From the NCBI RefSeq assembly GCF_012641395.1, contig NZ_JABAIH010000005.1, positions 186,001 to 250,000 on the forward strand: DNA of 64,000 nt, read 5' to 3'. Positions 44,528 through 52,366 of the stretch are shown here, piece after piece. The first letter of the stretch is position 1. Each line of letters opens with the position of its first letter. Position numbers and translations under genes: made by a program. The notes below the pieces were generated by a model, which did not search any database, was not told the origin of the DNA, and saw only the letters and a program-made list of their open reading frames with translations. The DNA is from Rhizobium sp. P32RR-XVIII. GTDB taxonomy: Bacteria > Pseudomonadota > Alphaproteobacteria > Rhizobiales > Rhizobiaceae.

Positions 44528-45165
44528 CAAGCGAGATGATGGCCGAAACGGGGATTGCAAGGCTGCAGGGCGAGATTGCCCGCTGCCGCATCTGCCGTGA
44601 TACGCCGCTGCGGGCAGGCGATCGGCTGCCACACGAGCCGCGGCCGGTCGTGGTGATGTCGTCCACGGCGCGCATCCTGATTGCCGGGCAGGCACCGGGG
44701 CTCAGGGTGCACGAGAGCGGCATTCCGTTCAACGATGCCTCGGGCGACCGGCTGCGTGACTGGCTGCAGGTGGACCGGGAGACATTCTATGATCCCGGCC
44801 GGTTCGCGATCGTGCCGATGGGGTTCTGTTTTCCGGGCTACGACGCCAAGGGAAGCGACCTGCCGCCGCGGCGGGAATGTGCGAGCCTTTGGCGGCAGAG
44901 GGTGATCGATCAGATGCCGCAGATCGAGCTGGTGCTGACTATCGGGCAATATGCCCAGGCATGGCATATGGGCAGCGCTCGCAAGCAGAACATGACGGAG
45001 ACGGTGAAGGCGTGGCGCGAGGCGCTGTTTTCGAACCGCAGCCCGGCGGCCCTGCCGCTGCCGCATCCGAGCTGGCGCAACAGCGGCTGGCTGAAGCGCA
45101 ATCCATGGTTTGAGGATGAGCTCCTTCCGGTGCTGCGCGATCGCGTAAAATTGCTCATTTCCTGA
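44524..45165 (+). CDS. Uracil-DNA glycosylase superfamily protein
   Basis: A 213-residue protein of the UDG fold. Motif A is LIAGQAPGLRVHESGIPFND (near residues 53-72) and motif B is LPHPSWRNSGWLKRNPWF (near 180-197), both at the places expected for family 4/5-type enzymes. Only part of the iron-sulphur cysteine set is visible (CRICR near residue 21), so it may lack a cluster. The ATG at 44524 overlaps the SNase stop as ATGA; the ATG at 44518 is also possible. The pairing with a nuclease suggests a role in DNA handling. Activity not proven. Confidence 0.8.
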   Translation: MTSEMMAETGIARLQGEIARCRICRDTPLRAGDRLPHEPRPVVVMSSTARILIAGQAPGLRVHESGIPFNDASGDRLRDWLQVDRETFYDPGRFAIVPMGFCFPGYDAKGSDLPPRRECASLWRQRVIDQMPQIELVLTIGQYAQAWHMGSARKQNMTETVKAWREALFSNRSPAALPLPHPSWRNSGWLKRNPWFEDELLPVLRDRVKLLIS

Positions 45166-45233
45166 AACAAAATTCTTTTCGCATGCCGGAATCGGGTTAT
45201 ACAGAGAAAATAATTCGAAAGGGCTTTTCGCGT

Positions 45234-45722
45234 ATGGACCGTCTCGACCGTAAGATACTGCGTCTCCTGCAAGAAGATTCGACATTGGCTGTCGCTGATC
45301 TCGCCAAGAAGGTGGGGCTTTCGACGACGCCATGCTGGCGCCGTATCCAGAAGATGGAAGAAGACGGCGTGATCAAGCGCCGTGTCGCCATTCTCGACCC
45401 GGAGAAGGTCAACACGAAGGTCACGGTTTTCGTCTCGATCCGCACGGCGACGCATTCGATCGAGTGGCTGAGACGCTTTTCCGAAGTGGTCGTGGACTTC
45501 TCGGAAGTGGTCGAATTCTACCGCATGAGCGGCGATGTCGACTATCTGCTGCGGGTCGTGGTGCCGGATATCGCCGCCTACGACGCCTTCTACAAGCGGC
45601 TGATCGCCAAGATCGAGATCCGCGACGTCTCCTCGGCTTTCGCGATGGAGCAGATCAAGTATTCGACGCAGCTGCCGCTCGACTACATGCTTCTTGACAA
45701 TGCGAAGTCCAGCGAAGAGTGA
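45234..45722 (+). CDS. Lrp/AsnC family transcriptional regulator
   Basis: A 162-residue regulator. The N-terminal HTH is MDRLDRKILRLLQEDSTLAVADLAKKVGLSTTPCWRRIQKMEEDGVI split over residues 1-50. The C-terminal RAM ligand domain includes VVEFYRMSGDVDYLLRVVVPDIAAYDAF and the closing SSAFAMEQIKYSTQLPL. ATG at 45234 gives the usual start and follows GAAAGGG. It has its own terminator at 45747. Targets and effector are unknown; amino-acid sensing is typical of the family. Confidence 0.9.
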   Translation: MDRLDRKILRLLQEDSTLAVADLAKKVGLSTTPCWRRIQKMEEDGVIKRRVAILDPEKVNTKVTVFVSIRTATHSIEWLRRFSEVVVDFSEVVEFYRMSGDVDYLLRVVVPDIAAYDAFYKRLIAKIEIRDVSSAFAMEQIKYSTQLPLDYMLLDNAKSSEE

Positions 45723-45746
45723 CGCGGTAGCAGTAGCGGCAGGATG

Positions 45747-45769
45747 GGGCGCGTGCAGACGCGCCCTTT
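45747..45769 (+). terminator. Rho-independent terminator of the Lrp gene
   Basis: Perfect 8-bp stem GGGCGCGT / ACGCGCCC with a 4-nt loop, followed by TTT, 25 bp after the stop codon. Confidence 0.65.
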
Positions 45770-45779
45770 GACACGATCA

Positions 45780-45799
45780 TTTTTCCTGCATTAGGTAGC
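45780..45799 (+). repeat. 20-bp direct repeat, left copy
   Basis: TTTTTCC-T-GCATTAGGTAGC matches 47879-47898 at 19 of 20 positions. The two copies lie 2.1 kb apart and bracket the cysteine hydrolase and GlxA-type genes. The last 11 bases also occur inverted at 47973-47983 over the stop codon of the dehydrogenase gene. Confidence 0.7.
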
Positions 45800-45887
45800 A
45801 AAGACCACCAATTTGTTGAATACTACTTCAAAACCACGGGACACGTTCAGCGTCGGGCCTGATGGGGCGTCGCGGCCGTATGCGTTT

Positions 45888-45938
45888 GGGAAATCGGATG
45901 GGGTTATCAGCCACTGACGGCTTCCCATCCGATTTCCC
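45888..45938. repeat. Perfect 15-bp inverted repeat
   Basis: GGGAAATCGGATGGG (45888-45902) and its exact complement (45924-45938) flank a 21-nt loop. It lies 10 bp past the hydrolase stop, so it may stabilise or end that transcript, but no T-run follows on either strand. Confidence 0.7.
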
Positions 45939-45948
45939 GGGCCCTGGA

Positions 45949-46749
45949 CTACGGCGCAATCATCTTGAGCGCTTCATCGGTCGTCCAAAGTCCGTTTGCC
46001 ATATATCGGAAGTTGATCAATGCCGCCAGATTGCCGTCGCCCTCAGGTAACTTGGGCGCGGCTACGGCGTCTCGAATAACTGCGACTTCAAATCCTTCTT
46101 CAAGGAACTCGTGGAGATGCGATTCAACGCACATGTTGGCGAGCATCCCGGCAAGGACGATCTGGGTGACTCCCTGTTTGCGGAGCTGGAAGGAAAGGTC
46201 GTTTTGCTGCGGCCCGTACAGCTTGTGAGGCGAGGCAATAATAGTCTTGCCATCCTCTATGTATTTCTTGAACCGCGGCAGGAAGTCTGCCCCCGAGCCC
46301 TCGAAACCCTCGAGCGTATAGGGACCTTTTCTATCGAATATGCCCAGCTTATGTTGGAAAATTTCGAGAGGCCCCTGCACCTTCCACGTGTGATCCCACT
46401 TGTAGTAGTGATGAGGCGATAGTGCGACGACCATTCCTGCCTGCTTTGCTGCGGCGAAGAGCTGATCAAGATGGGAAACGACATTGCGTTCGGTGACGGC
46501 TTCGCCCAGGACCGGCCAAGCAGTCCCTTCAGGGCTCATGAAGTCGTTCTGCGCGTCGATAACCACGAGCGCCGCCTTCGAGACGTCAAGTTTCATGTTC
46601 CCCTTGGTTAGTGCCGGTTTGACGGGGTCCTGGAAAAAATCGACAACCGGCTGCTCGGCCATAGAAGCGCCGGCTCCAGCGAGAATAACCGCGCCAGCGA
46701 GGATCGCTGTGCTCAGTCTCCGAATGATTTTCATTTCACGACGCAACAT
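45949..46749 (-). CDS. Exported cysteine hydrolase, isochorismatase-like
   Basis: A 266-residue isochorismatase-fold hydrolase with an N-terminal signal peptide (residues 6-32, ending ASMAEQ). The fold's motifs are ALVVIDAQNDFMSPEG with the catalytic Asp, and the cysteine segment VLAGMLANMCVESHLHEFLEEGFEVAVIRDAV with the nucleophile in MCVES. AGGAG lies eight bases before the ATG at 46749. It is divergent from the GlxA-type regulator, a pairing often seen. Substrate unknown; amidase activity is the usual inference. Confidence 0.85.
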   Translation of the reverse strand: MLRREMKIIRRLSTAILAGAVILAGAGASMAEQPVVDFFQDPVKPALTKGNMKLDVSKAALVVIDAQNDFMSPEGTAWPVLGEAVTERNVVSHLDQLFAAAKQAGMVVALSPHHYYKWDHTWKVQGPLEIFQHKLGIFDRKGPYTLEGFEGSGADFLPRFKKYIEDGKTIIASPHKLYGPQQNDLSFQLRKQGVTQIVLAGMLANMCVESHLHEFLEEGFEVAVIRDAVAAPKLPEGDGNLAALINFRYMANGLWTTDEALKMIAP

Positions 46750-46886
46750 TTGACGTCTCCTATTGTCGATGTGTCAGACTTCCCGGGTCTTTTTGCGACG
46801 TTGCGGGACGATGCTTTTGCACCTCTTGCCTGCAATTGGTCGGGACCCTGTCTTCTTTTCGATGAGGGGTTTCAGGTGAGGCGTTG

Positions 46887-47741
46887 ATGCAGCATCCCGC
46901 ATCGATCGCCCACGCTATTCCCGGCGTCGGAGAGGCGTTGAATATCTTCGTTTGCCGGTTGACAGTAACCCTATCGGCGCGGTCTGATGTTGCAAAGGAC
47001 AATGATCCCGGGATTTCGGCCATAGCCCGCCACGTCGTTATACTTGTGTATCCGGGGTTCGTGTTGCTGGACCTCAGTGGCCCGATTGAGGCTTTATCGA
47101 TTGCCAACCAGTTGTATGGAAAGAACTATCTGCTCACCGTAGCTTCGATTGGGGGTGGGTTGGTGCGCAGTTCCAGCGGAGTGGAGGTTGCAACTGAGCG
47201 ATTGGAGCGCAAATCCACCGATACATTTATCGTCGCGGGGGCCTTGGGTCCGCCGGATGGGCCGTGGGTGGGCGAAGTCGCCAGCGCCATTCGCGATGTG
47301 TCGACCTATGCACGCCGGACCGCTTGCATTTGCACGGGCGCGTTCCTGGTGGCCGAAAGTGGCCTCTTGAGCGGGCGATCCGCCACCACTCACTGGGCCT
47401 ACGTGCAGAGACTGCAGGCCGAATACCCATCGCTTCGCGTTGACGGAGACCGGATATTTACCCACGACGATGGCGTATGGACGTCAGCTGGCATGACTGC
47501 GGGGAGCATACGGCAATTCAGCCGAGCCTTCGCGGCGGCCACCGGTATGACGCCGGCCAAGGCAATCGAACGACTGCGCGTGGAAGCGGCCCGCCCCCTG
47601 GTCGAAGACAGCCGGCAAACGCTCGACGAAATCGCTCGCCATGTAGGCTTCGTCGATCCCGATCGCTTGACGCAAAGCTTCTTCCGCATTACGGGGCACA
47701 CGCCATCGGAATTGAGGCGGATGTGGAGACGAGCGCAATAA
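46887..47741 (+). CDS. GlxA/FtrA-type AraC regulator with an internal deletion
   Basis: The N-terminal DJ-1/PfpI-like domain is clear (HVVILVYPGFVLLDLSGPIEAL, FIVAGALG, CICTGAFLVAESGLLSGRSATTHW). It runs through RIFTHDDGVWTSAGMTAG and then passes directly to SIRQFSRAFAAATGMTPAKAIERLRVEAA and DEIARHVGFVDPDRLTQSFFRITGHTPSELRR. About 75-80 residues normally in between, including the rest of the DJ-1 domain and the first helices of HTH one, are missing in frame. DNA binding is therefore doubtful. ATG at 46887 or TTG at 46884 adds an N-terminal extension of about 47 residues. It is divergent from the hydrolase. Confidence 0.75.
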   Translation: MQHPASIAHAIPGVGEALNIFVCRLTVTLSARSDVAKDNDPGISAIARHVVILVYPGFVLLDLSGPIEALSIANQLYGKNYLLTVASIGGGLVRSSSGVEVATERLERKSTDTFIVAGALGPPDGPWVGEVASAIRDVSTYARRTACICTGAFLVAESGLLSGRSATTHWAYVQRLQAEYPSLRVDGDRIFTHDDGVWTSAGMTAGSIRQFSRAFAAATGMTPAKAIERLRVEAARPLVEDSRQTLDEIARHVGFVDPDRLTQSFFRITGHTPSELRRMWRRAQ

Positions 47742-47878
47742 CACCCGCTTCAACCGCCGCTAACGCAGGTATGACAATTGCCACCGAAATTGAGCAACGG
47801 GCCTGCAAACAGTTCTGACCAACCACCAACTCAAATGTGGAATCTGCAGCCGATTAAGCGGTACTCACGATACGGAGA

Positions 47879-47898
47879 TTTTTCCGGCATTAGGTAGC
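47879..47898 (+). repeat. 20-bp direct repeat, right copy, within a hairpin
   Basis: Right copy of the repeat at 45780-45799. Here it also forms part of a 9-bp inverted repeat (CCGGCATTA at 47884-47892, TAATGCCGG at 47916-47924). CATTAGGTAGC at 47888-47898 is inverted at 47973-47983. Confidence 0.7.
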
Positions 47899-47973
47899 CA
47901 CGGGTTTTTGCTAATTAATGCCGGACTTTCTCACTCAGGCGGTAAGCTCAATAATGCGGTGTTGTGGTTTCTG

Positions 47974-48855
47974 CTACCTAATGGCGCATTTTTCCAGACG
48001 GGCGAGGAGCGAGGACGTGTCCCAGCGATTGCCGCCCATGGCCTGCACGTCGCCGTAGAACTGGTCGACGAGGGCGGTGAGCGGCAATTTCGCGCCGTTG
48101 CCTCGCGCTTCGGTCAGAACGATGCCGAGATCCTTGCGCATCCAGTCGACCGCGAAACCGAAGTCGTACTTGCCCTGGTTCATGGTCTTGTGGCGGTTTT
48201 CCATCTGCCAGGAGCCGGCTGCACCCTTGGAGATCACGTCGATGACCTTTTCGATGTCGAGGCCGGCGCGCTTGCCAAAATGGATGCCCTCCGCGAGCCC
48301 CTGGACGATGCCGGCGATGCAGATCTGATTGATCATCTTCGTCAGCTGGCCGGCGCCGGCCGCGCCCATCAGGCCGACCATGCGGGCATAGGCATCGATG
48401 ACCGGCCTGGTTTTCTCGAAGACGGCTTCGTCGCCGCCGCACATGACGGTCAGCACGCCGTTTTCCGCGCCTGCCTGGCCGCCGGAGACCGGGGCGTCGA
48501 TGAAATCGCAGCCCTTCGCCTTGGCGGCTTCGTAAAGCTCGCGGGCGACCTCGGCGCTGGCGGTGGTGTTGTCGATCAGGACGGAGCCCTTCTTCATGCC
48601 TTCCAGAACGCCGCCCTTGCTCGTGGTCACCGACCGCAGGTCATCGTCATTGCCGACGCAGGTGAAGACGAAATCGGCATCCGCCGCAGCTTCGGCCGGC
48701 GTCGGGGCGGATTTACCGCCGAATTTTTCCGCCCAGGCGGCGGCCTTTGCGGCGGTGCGGTTATAGACGGTGACGTCGTGGCCGCCCTTCGTTTTCAAGT
48801 GGCCTGCCATGGGAAAGCCCATGACGCCGAGACCGATGAACGCGACTTTTGCCAT
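47974..48855 (-). CDS. 3-hydroxyisobutyrate dehydrogenase-family NAD(P)-dependent oxidoreductase
   Basis: A 293-residue beta-hydroxyacid dehydrogenase. The Rossmann motif is VAFIGLGVMGFPMAGHL at the N-terminus. Substrate and catalytic signatures are FIDAPVSGGQAGAENGVLTVMCGG and GAAGAGQLTKMINQICIAG, with the catalytic Lys in TKMINQ. The late DFGFAVDWMRKDLGIV segment fits glyoxylate/succinic-semialdehyde reductase or HIBADH relatives, so the exact substrate is open. It is a single gene. Its stop lies inside an inverted copy of a short repeat. Confidence 0.9.
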   Translation of the reverse strand: MAKVAFIGLGVMGFPMAGHLKTKGGHDVTVYNRTAAKAAAWAEKFGGKSAPTPAEAAADADFVFTCVGNDDDLRSVTTSKGGVLEGMKKGSVLIDNTTASAEVARELYEAAKAKGCDFIDAPVSGGQAGAENGVLTVMCGGDEAVFEKTRPVIDAYARMVGLMGAAGAGQLTKMINQICIAGIVQGLAEGIHFGKRAGLDIEKVIDVISKGAAGSWQMENRHKTMNQGKYDFGFAVDWMRKDLGIVLTEARGNGAKLPLTALVDQFYGDVQAMGGNRWDTSSLLARLEKCAIR

Positions 48856-49143
48856 ATGCCAGATCCTTCCTGTGAATTCCCGGCATGATTAGCCGAAAGC
48901 GCGGCGGCAGGAAAGCCGAAGCGGGGGCGGTTCCGTTCGGCGGCAAGAGTTTGCGGGCGACTTAAGTTCCATTTTTGCTTCTGGCGCTGCCTCCTAAGAA
49001 AAACAATAGCAAATCAAATTGCAATCTTCAGAATTTCCTATGCGCGTAAACGTATTGCCGCCGGAGGATTCTTAGGTATATTTATTACTATATTAGAATA
49101 TGCATTAAGTGTGAGCGAACATTGACGACGCAGATCGGGGGGA

Positions 49144-50382
49144 ATGTCGATGTCGGGGGGATCATATAGTCTTTGGCGTGGCCTGACGCGCGATGTCTTC
49201 GTCGCACCTGCCGCAGTAAGCGCCGGCGAGACAGGCAGCGGGACCTGTGTTCAGTTAATAGCCGACGTCGGTGCACTGAGGGCCCTGGAACCTGCCTGGA
49301 GAGAGTTGGAACAGCGGGCGGTCGATTGCCATTTTACGCAAAGCTTCGATTGGTGCCGGCTCGGCTGGGAGGAACGGGTTTTTGAAACCGGCGATAAGCT
49401 ACACGTTGCGACCGTATGGCGGGCGGACGAGCTGATCGCCGTCTGGCCATTTATCCAAAGGCGACGTGGAGCAGTCCTCCGGATCGATCCGGTGAGTTGC
49501 GGGCTGAACGAAGAGTATGGCGATCCGTTGTTTGCACCGGGTGAGGACACGCCAGAGACCTGTGCCGCCCTGCTGCGCGCTTTGACATCGGGCATCGATA
49601 TTATGCATGTGCCCTTTCTTCGTGACGGTTCAAACATCCAGAAGGCGATTCAGGCGCGAAAGGCACTGAAATTCGCTGTTCCGATCGACGCCTTTGCGAT
49701 TGATCGCCAGACCGCAGCAAATTTTGACGCCCTGATTGCCGGCTATCCCAAGAAACTGCGTGTCAATCTTAGAAGCGCGCGCAAGCGCCTCGGCGAGCTC
49801 GGTGAGGTTAGCTTCGAACTGCCTGACGGAGCCCGCGACCAAAGTGAAACGATCGACTGGATCTTGCAGCAAAAGCGCGCCTGGCTTCAGCGCAAGGACA
49901 AGTCGAGAGACTGGTTTTTAAAGGAGGAGACTCAGCAATTCCTGCAAAGGGCTGCAGCGGCACGCAACGTGGTCGGGCGCCTGGGCTTGTTTGTGCTGAA
50001 GCTTGATGGCACGCCAGTTGCTGCCGTCGTCAGCACGATCGACCGGCGGCGGATCGAAATGCATGTCACAACCTTCGATCCGGCCTACGCGCGTTTTTCC
50101 CCCGGCATGCTTCTTATCGAGGATATGGCGCGGTGGTGCTTTGAGCGAAATCTAAGCTTCGACATGCGCACCCTGAAAGCCGACTATAAAGAGCGCTGGG
50201 CCACATCGTCATCGAAGCGGGTCAGCTATTTTGCGGCGGTGAGTGCGCGTGGCATGGCGCATTTTGCGCCTGACCTCGTCAAGTTCACGCTGATCTCCTG
50301 GCTGGAGGCGCACCTTCAGCCGCGATACCTCACCTGGCTGAAGACGAGCATAAAACGCTTCCTCCATCTTGTGGGACGCTAG
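49144..50382 (+). CDS. GNAT/FemAB-like acyltransferase of the CelD/BcsL type
   Basis: A 412-residue protein with the CelD/BcsL-type GNAT double domain: AWRELEQRAVDCHFTQSFDW in the first half, then LGLFVLKLDGTPVAAVVSTIDRR and FDPAYARFSPGMLLIEDMARWCFERNLSFDMRTLKADYK in the second, where acyl-CoA would bind. Such proteins accompany cellulose or exopolysaccharide genes in rhizobia; none are adjacent here. Start is ATG at 49144 or 49150; spacing from GGGGGGA favours 49150. The upstream 290 bp are strikingly AT-rich and carry the promoter. Confidence 0.75.
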   Translation: MSMSGGSYSLWRGLTRDVFVAPAAVSAGETGSGTCVQLIADVGALRALEPAWRELEQRAVDCHFTQSFDWCRLGWEERVFETGDKLHVATVWRADELIAVWPFIQRRRGAVLRIDPVSCGLNEEYGDPLFAPGEDTPETCAALLRALTSGIDIMHVPFLRDGSNIQKAIQARKALKFAVPIDAFAIDRQTAANFDALIAGYPKKLRVNLRSARKRLGELGEVSFELPDGARDQSETIDWILQQKRAWLQRKDKSRDWFLKEETQQFLQRAAAARNVVGRLGLFVLKLDGTPVAAVVSTIDRRRIEMHVTTFDPAYARFSPGMLLIEDMARWCFERNLSFDMRTLKADYKERWATSSSKRVSYFAAVSARGMAHFAPDLVKFTLISWLEAHLQPRYLTWLKTSIKRFLHLVGR

Positions 50383-50394
50383 TGGCGGGTTCCA

Positions 50395-51087
50395 TTATTC
50401 GGAGGGCATTTCGTTGCGGATGCGCTCGGGAAGCTGTTTCTTGTAGGGATAGAACTTGAAGTAGGGCAGTGCCTCCTTCAGGACCCGTGCAAAGGATGGC
50501 CGCTCGAGCAGGCGTTCGTAATAGGCTTTAAGCTTCGGCTGGCCCTCGCCGAAAGGCACGAGTGTTTCGGCGTAGAAGAGGGCGGGTGCCGCGGCGCAAT
50601 CGGCCATCGTGAAACTGTCGCCGGTAATCCACTGATTGCTGCCCAGCTGCCGCTCGATCATGTCGTAAGCGGTCGCAAGCATGCCGCGCGCCTCTTCGAC
50701 GCCGTGTGGATCGTTTGCGCCATCCGGCCGCAGAGTATCGACGACGATCTTCTGCAGCGGCGTCTGAACATAAAGATCGAAGAAGCGGTCCCAGAGCCGG
50801 ACGCGCAGCGCACGATCGATGTCATCCGGCAACAGGCGGATGGGGCCGGGGTAATGCCGGTCGAGATATTCGATGATGATGCTCGTCTCCGGGATCGTGC
50901 TGTCCAGCGCCTCATCGCGCAGGATCGGCATCTTGCCGACCGGCCAGAAGCGGAAGAAATCGGCCCGCGAGCTCTCGTCGGCAAGATCGACCATGCGGTC
51001 TTCGAAAGGCGTGCCGTTTTCGTAAAGGGCGATCAGCACCTTGTGGCAAAAGGAGGCGAGGGGGTGTCCATAGAGAACGAGAGACAT
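50395..51087 (-). CDS. Glutathione S-transferase family protein
   Basis: A 230-residue GST. The N-terminal thioredoxin-like domain has LYGHPLASFCHKVLIALYENG with a catalytic-position Ser/Cys, the VGKMPILRDE cis-Pro segment, and PETSIIIEYLDRHYP in the glutathione-binding region. The C-terminal helical domain includes WITGDSFTMADCAAAPALFYAE, the GST N-capping motif. It ends 12 bp from the acyltransferase stop in convergent orientation. Substrate unknown. Confidence 0.88.
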   Translation of the reverse strand: MSLVLYGHPLASFCHKVLIALYENGTPFEDRMVDLADESSRADFFRFWPVGKMPILRDEALDSTIPETSIIIEYLDRHYPGPIRLLPDDIDRALRVRLWDRFFDLYVQTPLQKIVVDTLRPDGANDPHGVEEARGMLATAYDMIERQLGSNQWITGDSFTMADCAAAPALFYAETLVPFGEGQPKLKAYYERLLERPSFARVLKEALPYFKFYPYKKQLPERIRNEMPSE

Positions 51088-51185
51088 GCGTCGACCTTTC
51101 GGTGTCCGGAAACTTTCCTGAAGGGCTTTAGGAGATCAGTTCGCGCACAAGGATGCAAGGAGCAACTTACGGTTGGCAGGAGGCA

Positions 51186-51668
51186 CTACGAGATGGCAAT
51201 GATCTCCAGCTCCTGTTCACCGACGCTGACCAGATCCCCGACAGCTTTGCCCATGAGAACCCTGGCTACCGGGGATGCGAAGGAAATCGATCCGGCCTTG
51301 GGATCCGCCTCGTCCTCTCCCACGATACGATAGGTCTGTACGCGCCCGTCGTCGCGGCTGAACGTCACCGTGCTGCCAAAGGCAACGGTGTCGGATGAAG
51401 CCGGGTCGGGCACAAGCTGAGCCGTGCTAACTCTTGCCGCAAAGTAGCGCAGATCCCGAAGGGGATTTGCTGCCTGCCGCCGCCGTTCATTCACGTCTTC
51501 GATCGTGCTCGCAGCGCCGTAGGCGTCGCGCGCTTGTTGCAGCTGCAATTCCAGAGCTTTCAACCCCGCTTCCGTCACAAGGTTCGGGTGCGGCGAAATC
51601 GGACGGTCCGGCAGTAGGGTTTCCGAAGCAGTTTCGGCACTCTCTTCCTTGACGAAGGCGGTGCTCAA
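51186..51668 (-). CDS. GreA/GreB-family transcription factor
   Basis: A 160-residue protein with the Gre C-terminal domain (VAFGSTVTFSRDDGRVQTYRIVGEDEADPKAGSISFASPVARVLMGKAVGDLV). The N-terminal region is helical (LVTEAGLKALELQLQQARDAY). The N-terminal coiled coil lacks an obvious acidic tip pair, so cleavage-stimulating activity is uncertain. It could be an Rnk-like variant. The start is taken as TTG at 51668, with GGAG seven bases upstream; longer frames also start only with TTG. RNA polymerase secondary channel binding is inferred from the family. Confidence 0.8.
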   Translation of the reverse strand: MSTAFVKEESAETASETLLPDRPISPHPNLVTEAGLKALELQLQQARDAYGAASTIEDVNERRRQAANPLRDLRYFAARVSTAQLVPDPASSDTVAFGSTVTFSRDDGRVQTYRIVGEDEADPKAGSISFASPVARVLMGKAVGDLVSVGEQELEIIAIS

Positions 51669-51832
51669 TTTCAAACTCCATTTAGATGCGGGTGACGACG
51701 ACAATCCGGCATTATACGATGGTTTTCGACGGGTGTCACAGGTGAGCGGGCTTTAGGTCGGACGGTATGTCCGGATCTGGACAAGCGACGCCCCGACAAT
51801 GCGACGCAGCCACATAGCCGTGTCACGCGCGC

Positions 51833-52198
51833 TCACGAGCCATCATTCTGTTCGGCTCGATCGCGATCCGCCGCGCCGAGCGCCTGTACGGTAACGGCCG
51901 CAACCAGGCCGGTCAGCACAATGCCACAAAGGCCGATCAGCAAGGCCAGTATCCGCGGGATGGCATGCTTGGGCGTGACATCGCCATAGCCGATCGTCAA
52001 TCCGGTGACGAAAGTGAAGTACAGGGTTTCGCCAATGCGCCAGCTCTCGATCTGTCCGGCAACAATGCCCGATCCTACCATGACGACAAGGATCCCGGAA
52101 AAGATCGGCCACACTATGCGAACCTGCTGGAACAGCGCAGCGAAGAATAGCCGTCTCATTCGCTTCGATTGAGACCGGGAGCTTGTGCGTATCGCCAT
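51833..52198 (-). CDS. Two-helix potassium channel protein
   Basis: A 121-residue ion channel of the 2TM type. Two helices (about residues 30-50 and 83-108) flank a pore loop with the selectivity filter TIGYGD (near residues 67-72). It forms tetramers in related proteins and conducts K+. There is no cytoplasmic RCK domain, so gating must differ from MthK-type channels. AAAGG lies before the ATG at 52198. Next upstream gene is a CAX antiporter on the same strand, 168 bp away. Confidence 0.85.
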   Translation of the reverse strand: MAIRTSSRSQSKRMRRLFFAALFQQVRIVWPIFSGILVVMVGSGIVAGQIESWRIGETLYFTFVTGLTIGYGDVTPKHAIPRILALLIGLCGIVLTGLVAAVTVQALGAADRDRAEQNDGS

Positions 52199-52366
52199 GG
52201 TCTTCTGCCTTTCAGTTCATGCGAGGCGCCTGGGATTCCTGCAAGTGTCTGCGGGCCATCTTTGCTTGGGCTGCACCACGAAGAATGGCTGGCGGTATTT
52301 CAGTGGCCATAGCCATCGTGATCGTGGCCGGCATCGAATTTGGAGGGATCAATCGCGGCAGTTGCA

